This document shows, in pieces, positions 1 through 9,135 of a stretch of 64,000 nucleotides of DNA (the first letter of the stretch is position 1; each line of letters starts with the position of its first letter). A model generated the notes under the pieces. That model was given only the letters and a program-made list of their open reading frames with translations. It searched no databases and had not been told where the DNA came from. Source of the stretch: CAYRFQ01 sp964423615 (lineage in GTDB: Bacteria > Planctomycetota > Planctomycetia > Gemmatales > Gemmataceae); assembly GCA_964423615.1 (NCBI GenBank), contig CAYRFQ010000033.1:16612-80611 (forward strand), in the 5' to 3' direction. A program made the translations under genes and the position numbers.

Positions 1-129
1 GGAATAACGCTCAGGGAGTTGCTGCTTCGTAAACCCTTCGTGTGATCGATATGTCTCGCAGAAATAACCGCCTTCCTTGGGATGAGGTTGAAGACCGAGC
101 TTGGCAATGATGTCGTCTGCAACAGACAT
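1..129 (-). CDS. Cupin (DUF985-type) protein, partial
   Basis: The reverse strand from 129 encodes 43 residues and then runs off the window edge, so only the N-terminus is present. It opens MSVADDIIAKLGLQPHPKEG and continues with a GGYFCETYRS motif, which matches the start of the DUF985/cupin_5 family (small double-stranded beta-helix proteins, often called predicted sugar epimerases). The role of the family is poorly defined. The start is the ATG at 129. The gene lies 51 bp downstream of the membrane-protein gene on the same strand, so they may be co-transcribed. Identification rests on the N-terminal motif only. Confidence 0.7.
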   Translation of the reverse strand, partial: MSVADDIIAKLGLQPHPKEGGYFCETYRSHEGFTKQQLPERYS

Positions 130-180
130 TGGAATCCTTTCATCGAGTACTTGAGAATCACCACGGAGAGTTCCACACGC

Positions 181-576
181 TTACAAGCTTGCTGAAATGA
201 GCTGATAGCGGGGATATAAGTTTAACAGCGAAAGGACTAAGGTACCGAGTGCGATACCAAGAACAACCACCAACAGTTCCAAAAGTTCTCGAATCCAAGA
301 ACGATGCATGACTTGCACGATTATCCAATGAAAGACTCCGATACACGTCCCTTGAGCGAGTGCCAGTAGAATTCCGATAATCAAGTCGGCATAGGGGCCG
401 AAATGCTGGACAATCATTCGAACATGTACGATCCACGACCAGTGGAGAGCGTGTACACCCGTTGCGAGGCAATGGGAGAAAAGAGTGATTACGAAAACCA
501 GTACCTCAACTCCAACCGGGTGCAAGTCGAACATCCATTTGAATTGGGATTCTTCGGGCACATCATTTTCTTTCAA
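181..576 (-). CDS. Small integral membrane protein
   Basis: A 131-residue protein with a short hydrophilic N-terminus (about residues 1-20) and then three to four hydrophobic segments (around 22-45, 50-65, 65-85 and 95-120), so it should sit in the inner membrane. No catalytic motif is visible and I do not recognise the family. It is encoded just upstream of the cupin gene on the same strand. An overlapping frame at 158-472 is Arg/Ser-rich and looks like a shadow. The coding call rests on the clean hydrophobic pattern. Confidence 0.6.
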   Translation of the reverse strand: MKENDVPEESQFKWMFDLHPVGVEVLVFVITLFSHCLATGVHALHWSWIVHVRMIVQHFGPYADLIIGILLALAQGTCIGVFHWIIVQVMHRSWIRELLELLVVVLGIALGTLVLSLLNLYPRYQLISASL

Positions 577-756
577 CTTTGGGCGGTAGCTTCGTTGGGA
601 TGAAGTTGGAGGTCGCTTCCACTTAAAGAGTTGCCGGGTGCTCGCAGTCGATTGAAAGCGCTCGGAGAGCCGGAAGGTTGTTAGAACAACTGGAAGACTG
701 CGTTAATTTCAAACACTGGCCCAATCGAACGACTGAGCCAGTGCTCCCTTTTGAAA

Positions 757-2094
757 TCACTCGGCCCCATCACCATTTCGATACGGTCCCAACGTTCCAT
801 CGTCCAAGCGAACCTGAATTTGCACTCCAGGTTCGTGGATGTGATGGATCAGGTGTCGCGGAATGTAGCAACCAATCTGAACACGATCTCCCTCGTATTC
901 TTGATGGTAAATCTCGGCGTGGGCCGATAAAAACGCGATGACGCGACCGTTGCCCGCACTTGCGTTCACTTCCGTCTCGACAAAGTTAGATGTGAGTTTC
1001 GTCACGACTGCTTCGCACAATTCCTCAATCCCTTTACGGCGGGCTGCACTGATATGAATGGTGTCTGGGAACCGGCTGTCCAGCACATCCAACAAGGAAA
1101 TATCTTCGACCTTGTCCGCCTTATTGAATACGAGCAAAGTCGGTTTGTCCTCGCAACCGAGTTCTTTCAAGACTCCCTTCACCGCTTGGATGTGGTCTTC
1201 GGCGAGTGGGTCGCTTGCGTCAACAACATGGAGCAACAACCGAGCCTGGCGGGCCTCTTCCAGCGTTGCCTTGAAGGAAGCAATCAAGTGGTGGGGTAAG
1301 TCCCGAATGAAACCGACTGTGTCGCTCAACAAGACTTTCCCGAATTCCGGAATTTGCCACTGCCGCGTTCGGGTATCAAGCGTGCTGAAGAGTTGGTTGG
1401 CGACCTTGATGTCTGCCCCGGTGAGGGCCTTCATCAAGGTGCTCTTGCCAGCGTTTGTGTACCCGACGAGAGACACGGTGTACTCGTCCGATCGACTCGC
1501 GACTTCACGCTCTTTGCGTGCCTGGACTATTCGAATTTTTTCCTTCAAGTCGCGGATGCGGTAAGCGACTAATCGACGGTCGACTTCAAGCTGCGTTTCC
1601 CCGGGGCCTCGGAGACCGATGCCGCCACCTTCTTGTCGGGAAAGGTGCGTCCACATTTGTTTGAGTCGCGGAAGGGAGTATTCGAGTTGGGCCAATTCGA
1701 CCTGGAGCCGCGCTTCTACCGACCTCGCTCGCGTGGCGAAGATGTCGAGGATGATCTCACTACGATCCAAAACCTTCCGTTCGGTGGCTTTCTCGAGGTT
1801 GCGAACTTGGGCCGGTGTTAGATCGTTGTCAAAGACGATCACGTCGGCGTCAACGGAGCCAGCTTCGTAAATCAGCTGGTCAAGTTTCCCCTTGCCGATG
1901 AACGTGCCCGGATGGATGTCTTGGCGGCGTTGAAGAAGCCCACCGACAACGGTCGCTCCAGCCGTTGTGACAAGTCCTGTGATCTCTTCGAGCGGGTCTT
2001 GCGTCACCCAGGGACGCTCCGGCAAGTCGACACTCACCAGGAATGCGCGCTCTTGATCTACCTTGAGTTCTTTACGAGTGTTATCGAATGACAC
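757..2094 (-). CDS. hflX: GTPase HflX
   Basis: A 445-residue ribosome-associated GTPase, normal length for HflX, which in other bacteria splits or rescues stalled ribosomes under stress. The N-terminal HflX domain (about 40-200) contains the family's glycine-rich segment GGGIGLRGPGETQLE. The G domain follows: G1 GYTNAGKST (211-219), G3 DTVGF (about 258-262), G4 NKAD (324-327) and G5 SA (349-350). The C-terminal region after 350 is less conserved. The start is the ATG at 2094. It is a single gene on the minus strand with about 180-190 bp of apparently empty DNA on each side. Confidence 0.96.
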   Translation of the reverse strand: MSFDNTRKELKVDQERAFLVSVDLPERPWVTQDPLEEITGLVTTAGATVVGGLLQRRQDIHPGTFIGKGKLDQLIYEAGSVDADVIVFDNDLTPAQVRNLEKATERKVLDRSEIILDIFATRARSVEARLQVELAQLEYSLPRLKQMWTHLSRQEGGGIGLRGPGETQLEVDRRLVAYRIRDLKEKIRIVQARKEREVASRSDEYTVSLVGYTNAGKSTLMKALTGADIKVANQLFSTLDTRTRQWQIPEFGKVLLSDTVGFIRDLPHHLIASFKATLEEARQARLLLHVVDASDPLAEDHIQAVKGVLKELGCEDKPTLLVFNKADKVEDISLLDVLDSRFPDTIHISAARRKGIEELCEAVVTKLTSNFVETEVNASAGNGRVIAFLSAHAEIYHQEYEGDRVQIGCYIPRHLIHHIHEPGVQIQVRLDDGTLGPYRNGDGAE

Positions 2095-2286
2095 GTGGTA
2101 CTATCTACCTCCTTCCAAGTTTTCCTGGATTGTAAATTCGCCGCAATTGGAAATCCAAGGGAATTTAGCAAGGATCATTGGAAGTTCTCCTCTCGTCGGA
2201 AATGGAAGTATTTACTGTACTGATTGGTGAGATGGTCCTGGCTTTACATGCAAATGGACGCGAGAAAAAGACTACGGGTTCGGTAT

Positions 2287-3420
2287 CTATTCCAAGACCT
2301 CGACGACAAGGCCATGAACACGATAGTTCACAACGCTCCGTTCGTGGAGGCGCACGGTCCAAGGAAAATCACAGATTTCCGTCACAATCTGTACGTTTGG
2401 TAATGACTGAAGGTGCGCTCCAGGTGTGAGAATCGCACGCAATAACATCTCGGGGGACCCTCGATATGGCCCACGTTGAGAGTGTCCACCAATCCAACAT
2501 TCGAGCGGAGTGGCTGCCGTCGTCCAGTCGTAAGGGCTCGTGAGTTGGAAGCGTCCGCCCGGCCTACTGAGCTTGGTCAAGTCGTTCAGAAGCTGTATCG
2601 GGGACGCCACGCAGTCAAGGACGTTGAGGGCCGAGATGCCATCGAAGGAATCCGGAGCGAACGGCAGTGCCATTGCGTCGCACGCCCAGAAATCGACGAG
2701 CTTGCGGTTTGGGAACTTCACCGGAAACTCACGCCGCCGATACACAATTCCTCCGACCCTTTGCGGATACCGAACGACCCCATCACGAAGCACTCGGTGG
2801 GCCAACCGCAGCATCGAAAAATTGAGATCGACTCCGAGGGAAAGAGCACCTGTGGTTTCTGCCAAATAAAACGTTCCACGGCCAACCGAACACCCAACGT
2901 CGAGAAACTTGTCGCCTTGTTCACCCAGCAATTCGCTAACCATTGTCCCAAGGAGCCTGACGAAGTCACCAACCTGAAAATCGTTGGCCGATTCCCTCTT
3001 GTCGAGGTCTTGGTAATGGCCCCAGGCGTAGTGGCTTGCGTAAAGCCGATCCGTTTCATACGCCGACCCAGGACCACAACAATCGCTGAGCACGCCCTCG
3101 AGTTCGTCGGGAAGATCTTCTCTGGCTGTGATTTGGTGGATGCGAGATGAGACGTACTCGCGGACGTCCGGCACAAGAATGGGAATGCCGTCGATGATGG
3201 GATACTCGCATTGACACGCGGAATTGGTGCAATGTAATAGGCCTTGCAGAATGACTCCGTTCGTTTCGCTATCTCCAGACCGGTCGTTGCGAGGGACATC
3301 GGTTTGTCGGTAGGTTGTCTCGTGCCACACGGCTGCGATTTCGACAGGAAACGCCCCTCGGCCTTGAACTTGACAGAGCGGGCAAATAGGACTCAGTCGT
3401 TCGAAGTGCATTCGCTTCAA
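2287..3420 (-). CDS. SAM-dependent methyltransferase with N-terminal zinc-ribbon-like region
   Basis: A 377-residue protein. The first ~90 residues carry a CxxC pair (C13, C16) and a second cysteine cluster (C64, C69, C71) followed by YPIIDGIPILVPD, a pattern typical of Trm112-like/zinc-ribbon heads on methyltransferases. A class I Rossmann fold follows, with motif I FLDVGCSVGRG around 173-183 and an acidic residue closing strand 2 (GVDLN, about 196-200). The substrate cannot be read from the sequence. The start is only 6 bp from the stop of the PAAR gene, so the two are almost certainly co-transcribed, which is an odd pairing. Small-molecule methylation is the default guess. Confidence 0.85.
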   Translation of the reverse strand: MKRMHFERLSPICPLCQVQGRGAFPVEIAAVWHETTYRQTDVPRNDRSGDSETNGVILQGLLHCTNSACQCEYPIIDGIPILVPDVREYVSSRIHQITAREDLPDELEGVLSDCCGPGSAYETDRLYASHYAWGHYQDLDKRESANDFQVGDFVRLLGTMVSELLGEQGDKFLDVGCSVGRGTFYLAETTGALSLGVDLNFSMLRLAHRVLRDGVVRYPQRVGGIVYRRREFPVKFPNRKLVDFWACDAMALPFAPDSFDGISALNVLDCVASPIQLLNDLTKLSRPGGRFQLTSPYDWTTAATPLECWIGGHSQRGPYRGSPEMLLRAILTPGAHLQSLPNVQIVTEICDFPWTVRLHERSVVNYRVHGLVVEVLE

Positions 3421-3426
3421 AAATGG

Positions 3427-3810
3427 TTATCCTCCGATATCGACGTTGGTCGCACCAGGACCTGTGACCTTACCCGTGAGAGATGGAATCGGAGCCGAGC
3501 ATGCGGCGTGAGCAGTAACGTCATCGACGCGTGCTGCGGGTAATTTCTCGATCATCACGGTGCCGGAGCCCTTGGCAATTACTCCAGGTCCACCAGGAGA
3601 GCAGCTTGCGAGAGCGCACTGAACCGATTTGTCACCCACGCGTGCGGCGTTCTTCCCTTCGATTACCACCGTCGACGCGCCTTTCTCTATGGCAAGCGGC
3701 TGGGCCGGATGTGCCTGTGGAGTTGGTGTCGGCGTGGATGGGTGGATGGGTGCATGGCAATGTGGGGCATCTTGTTTAACGTTGTCGCCGACTCTAGCTG
3801 CTTTGGGCAT
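3427..3810 (-). CDS. PAAR-domain protein
   Basis: A 127-residue protein starting MPKAARVGDNVKQDAPHCHA, the usual opening of a PAAR domain. Repeating AARVGD / AARVDDVTAH units, glycine turns and conserved His/Cys positions follow. PAAR proteins form the sharp zinc-binding tip of type VI secretion or related contractile injection spikes and can carry effectors. A Pro/Thr/His-rich insert at about 24-36 replaces part of the first loop. No VgrG, sheath or baseplate gene is seen within the window; neighbours are a methyltransferase (6 bp downstream) and an AAA ATPase (upstream, gap about 125 bp). Confidence 0.85.
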   Translation of the reverse strand: MPKAARVGDNVKQDAPHCHAPIHPSTPTPTPQAHPAQPLAIEKGASTVVIEGKNAARVGDKSVQCALASCSPGGPGVIAKGSGTVMIEKLPAARVDDVTAHAACSAPIPSLTGKVTGPGATNVDIGG

Positions 3811-3935
3811 GCTTCGACTTCTCCCTAACGACCAAGTTCACGCGGCGGGCGCGTGAGATGTTGATTTCAAAACCGACGCTGCCGCCCGCTCGCGTGCAAC
3901 GCCTGGTTCGCCGGTTCTGGACAAATGCCCGCAAA

Positions 3936-5192
3936 TCAGCCCTGCATTTCTTCCGGGGCGATCTCCACCATTCGAATAATCGATTTCATCGCGGGGTCCG
4001 TAAATCCTGAGTAGTTGGCAAGCCTTCCACCGCCCGCCGGATTTTCAACATCTCGAAGGATATTGCCATACTTCTCCGTTTTCAATTGCCGAAGTGGACC
4101 CGACAAGGCCGTACTTTGAACCGCTTCTCCGAGCGCGGCGGATACCTGCTCAACGAGATACTCCATGGTGACGTACTCGTCATCGCTGTTCGCCATTGCC
4201 GTGAGGATTTGTTTTCGATATCGCTTCTCTCCAACCGTTTCAATTGTCGCCCGATACTCCCTAATCAGCCTTTGCGCTTTACGCCTAGCGTAAGTCGCAA
4301 GGGCAGTTTTGACATCATCAATTGTGGGCGAGTTCTCGGATCGATTTTGGCAGATTTCGGCCACTTCTAAGCAAAGGAACTGCAAAACGAACGGCGAACC
4401 GACAGAATACGTCTTTAACGCGTGTACGACATCATCACTTACCTGCAGTTTCAGGCGGTCAAAGCCTGTCTTGACGATTTCGTGTGCCTCCGAGGGGCTT
4501 AGGGTAGTAAGATTGATCTCTTCCAAGACCCTGTCAGTTCCGGGATCGCTGATGACGAGTCGCGACGCCTCGTTCTCAGTTCCAATGAGGGCAATACGAA
4601 ACTGCTTGCAGTTTCGATTCGCAAAACTCTTGAGAAAAGCCGTGAGATCGCTACTGAATTGATCTGAAGCTCGGTGTAGCTCATCGATAAGCAAAAGAAT
4701 CGAATTCTCATTGCAAATGTCTATCAGCTTCGATTCCGTCGGCGATCTAACGACGAGTTCTCGGACTTCCTTTTCACTTGCACTACGTTGTCGCGTGATT
4801 CCGGCCTTCAACTTTGCGACTAGCACGTAGAATGCATTACCGGAAAGCTCTCCTTCCGCATTGGTGCCAGTCATTGTTCCGGTTCCGACAGTGCGTTGAA
4901 CAGTCACTTCGTATCCTAGCTCTTCCAAAATCCGTTCGAAGATGGCGGAGAAAGATTTTCCGTAAACGTTCTCGATGTACACAAGTTTGTGGGTACTCGA
5001 GAAATCCTGTGCCACCCGGACAACCATACTTGATTTACCAACACCGTATCCGCCAAACACGAGCGGCACGTAGGCTCGTTCTAGAGCCGTGCGTACGTCA
5101 GCCTGCGGTGTGCCTCGGTCGGCGTAAACGTTGGACTCCTCAATTGGAAACTTGCCCGGAACGAAAACGTCAGACGGCTTTATCATCGACAA
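3936..5192 (-). CDS. AAA+ ATPase, Orc1/TniB-like
   Basis: A 418-residue P-loop ATPase. Walker A is GGYGVGKSS (about 47-55), Walker B ILLLIDEL (164-171), sensor-1-like IGTEN (about 203-207), and a possible arginine finger lies in SDPGTDR (about 215-221). The region after 230 (LTTLSPSEAHEIV...) is the helical lid seen in Orc1/Cdc6-like and TniB-like AAA proteins. The C-terminal ~120 residues look like a winged-helix region (YVTMEYLVEQVSAALGEAV). It probably remodels or loads another protein in an ATP-dependent way; the partner is not evident. No transposase lies nearby, so a TniB role is not supported. Confidence 0.8.
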   Translation of the reverse strand: MSMIKPSDVFVPGKFPIEESNVYADRGTPQADVRTALERAYVPLVFGGYGVGKSSMVVRVAQDFSSTHKLVYIENVYGKSFSAIFERILEELGYEVTVQRTVGTGTMTGTNAEGELSGNAFYVLVAKLKAGITRQRSASEKEVRELVVRSPTESKLIDICNENSILLLIDELHRASDQFSSDLTAFLKSFANRNCKQFRIALIGTENEASRLVISDPGTDRVLEEINLTTLSPSEAHEIVKTGFDRLKLQVSDDVVHALKTYSVGSPFVLQFLCLEVAEICQNRSENSPTIDDVKTALATYARRKAQRLIREYRATIETVGEKRYRKQILTAMANSDDEYVTMEYLVEQVSAALGEAVQSTALSGPLRQLKTEKYGNILRDVENPAGGGRLANYSGFTDPAMKSIIRMVEIAPEEMQG

Positions 5193-5249
5193 CGCAAATC
5201 CTTTAGATTGGGTGAGGATATGGTAGTAGTGGCGTCGGCGAACAATAGT

Positions 5250-6752
5250 TTAGTCACTTAAGGCCGACTGAATCATGGCGGCGACCACAATAACTATCAC
5301 TCCACAGATTAATGGGAATGCGACTCGCTTGGCAAGTGCAAAGGGACTTGTGTTAGTCAGGGACGAGGACATCAGCGTGACTGCGGCAACAGGGGACATC
5401 GTTCGACCGGCGGCGGAAGCCAAAGCCACGACAGACCCAACCAACGCTGGATCTACGCCTGCGTCAACAGCAGGAACTGCAAAGAATCCAAACAATGCTT
5501 GCGTGGAAGCCATCCCCGACCCGCAAACCGTCGCAAAACCCATCGGTAAGGCACCGCTTGCCGGGAACAGCAACCAGGGTACCTCTCCAATAATGACACC
5601 GATGAATTTGGCGATTCCGATGATCTTGATACCTTCGGCGAAACAAGAGGCCGTGACGATTAAAGAAACGATGTTGGCAAAAGCATAGCCCGCTCCGTCA
5701 AAAAAGGCTCTTGGTATTCGCATGGCCGAACGCCATGCGACGAGCGCTGCGACGAATACACCGATGAGCATCGACGCACCGATTAACCGGCTGCCAGCCA
5801 GTCCAGCGAGTCGAATAACTTCGCTTTGTTTTGGCTGGAGGTCGGTTTGTTGGTGTTGGGCTAGTCCGTCTTGGGCCTTCAGGTCCGAAATATCGTTCTG
5901 CAACGTGGCGACCTTGGGAACGAGCCATGCGGGCGGAACGTGGATCAAGTTCAGTGGCGGACCCGTTAGAAACAGCAGGGCCAAAGGAAGCAGCGGGATG
6001 GCTGCCCGAAGATAGCTGATTTGGAACGTTTCGACTTCTTCAGTTGGGGCCGTTTCGTCCTGCTGTTCGTTGGAGTCCTGTTGAGCTTCCTTGGCTTCAG
6101 CACGGGCGGAAAGCCACCAATGGACCAACGTCACTGCAAGGAGTCCCATCAAATTCAGAGGCAGAATACGTTGGATGACGATTGCCGCCGTCAACCCCAT
6201 CGGAGGCTTACCTTGCTCGGTGAGTGTGTCTTCACTGACCGACACTGTTGTTCGTAACTCCGGCGCGCCTGGGTTGAGGAGTTCTCCACCAACGGAGCAC
6301 CCGAGCAGCAACGTTGCCCCGATCGTCGTAGGCGATATGCGGGCTGCCAGTAGAATCGGAATCACAACCGGGCCCAGCGTGGCCGCTGTGCTCGTCTGGC
6401 TGATGATCGGGATATTCACGATAAAGGCCACGATGAGCGTTCCGGGGATTAGAGCCCAACGGACCTTTGTAAGAGGCTTGATCAACAAGTGTACAAGGTG
6501 CTGGTCGCATTGGGTGTGTCGCAGAACATAAGCGAACCCCATAGCCGTGCAGATGGGGACGACGAACCGCTCATTCGCAAACGTCTCGAAAAATTTCACG
6601 AGAATTGGAGCTGGTTTTCCTGCCACAAAACCAAGAATCAACGCCGCCGCCATCAACGCCAAACGCACATCGACGCGACGCGTAATTGCATAGATCGCGC
6701 CGACAATCGTGACGACACCCAGGAGTAATTGAAAAGACTCTGTGAGGTTCAT
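5250..6752 (-). CDS. DcuC-type C4-dicarboxylate transporter
   Basis: A 500-residue polytopic inner-membrane protein with about 12 hydrophobic segments and a charged Glu/Gln-rich cytoplasmic loop (about 215-242). The conserved segments TSTAATLGPVVIPILLAARI and GELLNPGAPE, and the C-terminal MSPVAAVTLMSSS, match the DcuC/anaerobic C4-dicarboxylate carrier family, which exchanges or exports fumarate, malate and succinate. Substrate specificity cannot be read directly. The upstream gap to the hydrolase gene is about 150 bp, so it may have its own promoter. Confidence 0.85.
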   Translation of the reverse strand: MNLTESFQLLLGVVTIVGAIYAITRRVDVRLALMAAALILGFVAGKPAPILVKFFETFANERFVVPICTAMGFAYVLRHTQCDQHLVHLLIKPLTKVRWALIPGTLIVAFIVNIPIISQTSTAATLGPVVIPILLAARISPTTIGATLLLGCSVGGELLNPGAPELRTTVSVSEDTLTEQGKPPMGLTAAIVIQRILPLNLMGLLAVTLVHWWLSARAEAKEAQQDSNEQQDETAPTEEVETFQISYLRAAIPLLPLALLFLTGPPLNLIHVPPAWLVPKVATLQNDISDLKAQDGLAQHQQTDLQPKQSEVIRLAGLAGSRLIGASMLIGVFVAALVAWRSAMRIPRAFFDGAGYAFANIVSLIVTASCFAEGIKIIGIAKFIGVIIGEVPWLLFPASGALPMGFATVCGSGMASTQALFGFFAVPAVDAGVDPALVGSVVALASAAGRTMSPVAAVTLMSSSLTNTSPFALAKRVAFPLICGVIVIVVAAMIQSALSD

Positions 6753-6904
6753 GGCGGTATTATCCTGCAGAACTTGGTTGATCTACCATAAGCCGAATGG
6801 TCCGATGACAAAAGGAAAAACGCGAAAACTACATCATCGCGGTTGGACATCGACCACGCCACTCTCACATCGTGTAAGAAAAAAGGTCTATTGTTCTCCC
6901 GGCC

Positions 6905-7804
6905 CTACTTGAGCTTTGCAGTGGTCGATACAAACTTGCGGACCACCGGAAAGAAATCGACTTCGACCGAACTACCATGATCGGCACCCTCTACACGAAC
7001 GAATTGCTTCGGGTCGTTGGCTGCCTGGAAGAGACGTTTTCCAAGAGAAAACGGTACTTTTCTGTCGTGTGTCCCGTGGAAGATCAAGACCGGCTGATGA
7101 CAACTGCGGATCTTTGCGACGCTGTCAAATCGATGCCGCATCAGCCAATGAGCTGGGAGAACCGGATACCGAGAGGCAACGACATCGGGGAGAGACGTAA
7201 ACGGGCAAATCAACACAAGAGCCCGGTGCGGGCGTTCACTGGCCAGAGCCACCGCAACCCCTGAACCCAGAGAACGTCCCAAAATCACAATCCTCTCTGA
7301 ATCAATGCATTGGTTCCTTTGAAGCCAGGTATAGGCGGCTTCTGCCGAGTCATAACAGCCCTGCTCGCTGGGCGTTCCTTTACTTCGGCCGTACCCAGGA
7401 TAGTCAAATATCAGAACGGATAAGTTCAGCTCTTGTTGCCACTTGACGACTGCGGCTGAGGATAAATGAAAGCTCAAGTTCGCGTTTTGTGGATGACAGA
7501 TCAGAACGGCTCCTTCGTGCCTTTTCTTGGGGTACCAACGGGCGTGAATGCTGACTTTCTTCGAGATTTCAAGAAAAAGGTCTTCCATTTGGTTCTCCGT
7601 CGTTGACTCCAACCAGCGCTCAGCAGGAGAACTCGGTCGGAAAACGAGCCGATTCTCGAAAACTAACAATCCTCCAACGATCAAGACGTAAACCAAAAGC
7701 ACCCAAAGGAAACACCGACCGATTTTTCTGCAAAGTCGCTTTGGCAACGAGGGTTTGGGAGTGAACATCCTAGTTCTTTCGGTAAGAAGGCGAGTAGATG
7801 GCAT
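6905..7804 (-). CDS. Membrane-anchored alpha/beta hydrolase
   Basis: A 299-residue protein with one N-terminal transmembrane anchor (about 30-50) and a serine hydrolase domain like the ABHD13/ABHD17 group. The nucleophile elbow is GRSLGSG with Ser178, the acid is Asp247 in GTHDRKVPF and the histidine is His276 in GADHGSS, so the triad is intact. The FDYPGYGRSKGTPSE segment (about 133-147) is the hallmark of this subgroup. It probably hydrolyses an ester or thioester at the membrane. The start is the ATG at 7804; an internal ATG at residue 13 is an alternative. Confidence 0.85.
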   Translation of the reverse strand: MPSTRLLTERTRMFTPKPSLPKRLCRKIGRCFLWVLLVYVLIVGGLLVFENRLVFRPSSPAERWLESTTENQMEDLFLEISKKVSIHARWYPKKRHEGAVLICHPQNANLSFHLSSAAVVKWQQELNLSVLIFDYPGYGRSKGTPSEQGCYDSAEAAYTWLQRNQCIDSERIVILGRSLGSGVAVALASERPHRALVLICPFTSLPDVVASRYPVLPAHWLMRHRFDSVAKIRSCHQPVLIFHGTHDRKVPFSLGKRLFQAANDPKQFVRVEGADHGSSVEVDFFPVVRKFVSTTAKLK

Positions 7805-8213
7805 CCATTTTTCGTTGTACTATATTTTTCGAATCGAAACTCCTCCGATCCCCTCAAAGCTAAAAACCCACAATTCGACAAAAACGGTCTAAAAATGACA
7901 GAAAACGGAACCACCATTGCACTAGACTTACGCCTTTTGTTCCCTTTTGTGACACCTCCCCACTCTCCATGATCTACAAGTGTGCGTCTCTTTCAGCGCG
8001 AACATTTTTCAGCTGGGAAGACTCTCATTTAGTGACCGATCTTGCTGTTGAGGATCACCGCTTTGGTCGATCGCATTTCGCGCATTTCGGATCACAGGTT
8101 CCGCTCCACAGACTTTGTGTTCCTCGTGCTTTGCATCTTGAAGTACAATCTTCTTGGCATGGCCACGGCGAAAAAGTAAGATCAATACCTCACAACGCGA
8201 GTTGAATTCTTGT
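7805..8213. other. Divergent intergenic region with repeat-like segment
   Basis: A non-coding stretch between the divergent hydrolase and small basic-protein genes. It must hold both promoters, but no clear -35/-10 pair stands out. The part at 7878-7908 (CAAAAACGGTCTAAAAATGA) resembles 19557-19589 with few changes, and both are followed further on by an ACACCTC-rich stretch, so it may be a degenerate dispersed repeat. Confidence 0.4.
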
Positions 8214-8441
8214 ATGGACCAGCACGAAAAACGAGAGCTGCGAAACCTGAAGCGTTCCCTCAAACGTAAAGGGACAAAACGCCGCAGGCAACACCTCAAA
8301 CGGGACCTCCAAGACAACCCCGAAGAAGCCCACCTGACGGAATTCGAGTACGACAGAGATAGCTCGGAGTGGCTCAACGGGATCGACAACGACCGTACGC
8401 GTCGTCGATCCAGCTCTGAGAAGGACGATGCAGATGAGTGA
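8214..8441 (+). CDS. Small basic hypothetical protein
   Basis: A 75-residue protein from the ATG at 8214; a TTG start at 8154 would add 20 residues. It begins MDQHEKRELRNLKRSLKRKG, is very rich in Lys/Arg up to residue ~35, and ends in an acidic tail. I recall short proteins of this type in other planctomycetes but know no function; a nucleic-acid-binding role is only a guess from charge. Its stop codon overlaps the start of the downstream kinase-like gene (ATG at 8434 inside ATGAGTGA), which suggests translational coupling. Confidence 0.6.
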   Translation: MDQHEKRELRNLKRSLKRKGTKRRRQHLKRDLQDNPEEAHLTEFEYDRDSSEWLNGIDNDRTRRRSSSEKDDADE

Positions 8442-9135
8442 ACGCAGAACGTCGAGGACTTTGTTGAGCGGAAAAAGAAAGACGCACGCCATGGCCCGAC
8501 CAAATTTCCTCGTCGTCAAGGTGGGGGGAAGTCTATACGATCTACACAATCTTCGGTCCAAATTGCATGCCTGGTTAGAAGACTTTTCAGATTGTGCGGT
8601 TTGTATCATCCCAGGGGGAGGGAAAACGGCAGACGTAGTTCGCGATTGGGATAGGAGACACGAACTGGGAGAAGAGAAAGCCCACTGGCTTGCCTTGCGA
8701 TCACTGACATTGAATGCTCATTGGTTAGCGGACTTGCTTCCCAGGGCAACTGTCCTGTCGACCCCAAAAAAGTTGCTCACTCGGAAAAATCCGTTTTTGT
8801 TCATTCTCGACGCGCACGCTTTTGGTGTCTTTGATGAGCAAAACGCGGATCACCTTCCGCATACGTGGGAAACAACAAGCGACTCGGTGGCCGCACGAGT
8901 TGCCATCGTTTTTGGTGCGGATCACCTCTACTTACTCAAATCGGTCGATATACCTCCGGCAATCACTTGGCGAGAAGCCGCCGAGGCTGGATTTGTCGAT
9001 TCGATCTTTCCCTCGGTTGTCGACCATTCTCCGTTGCAGGTCCATGCCATCAATTTCCGGGAATGGGAACTTCCTCACTCTGATACTTCGCCGAATGCAC
9101 AACATTGGCAAGCTGGCGAACTTTCACCTCGCTGA
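8434..9135 (+). CDS. Amino acid kinase-fold protein, possible MfnE-like
   Basis: About 233 residues in the amino acid kinase superfamily. It shows the KVGGSL phosphate loop, a PGGG turn about 30 residues later and a TSDSVAARVA nucleotide-binding helix near 150. MfnE, the furan-phosphate kinase of methanofuran synthesis, belongs to this superfamily, and the gene lies tail to tail with mfnB, overlapping it by 86 bp, so a role in the same pathway is inferred. The start at 8434 has a good Shine-Dalgarno (GAAGGA, 8 nt away) and overlaps the upstream stop; ATG 8491 would begin MARPNFLVVKVGGSL, a more usual N-terminus, and remains possible. Confidence 0.75.
   Translation: MSERRTSRTLLSGKRKTHAMARPNFLVVKVGGSLYDLHNLRSKLHAWLEDFSDCAVCIIPGGGKTADVVRDWDRRHELGEEKAHWLALRSLTLNAHWLADLLPRATVLSTPKKLLTRKNPFLFILDAHAFGVFDEQNADHLPHTWETTSDSVAARVAIVFGADHLYLLKSVDIPPAITWREAAEAGFVDSIFPSVVDHSPLQVHAINFREWELPHSDTSPNAQHWQAGELSPR

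Noticed and set aside
3936..5192. AAA ATPase as TniB of a Tn7/Tn5053-like transposon
   Set aside because: No transposase, TniQ, or terminal repeats nearby; only the ATPase fold is similar.
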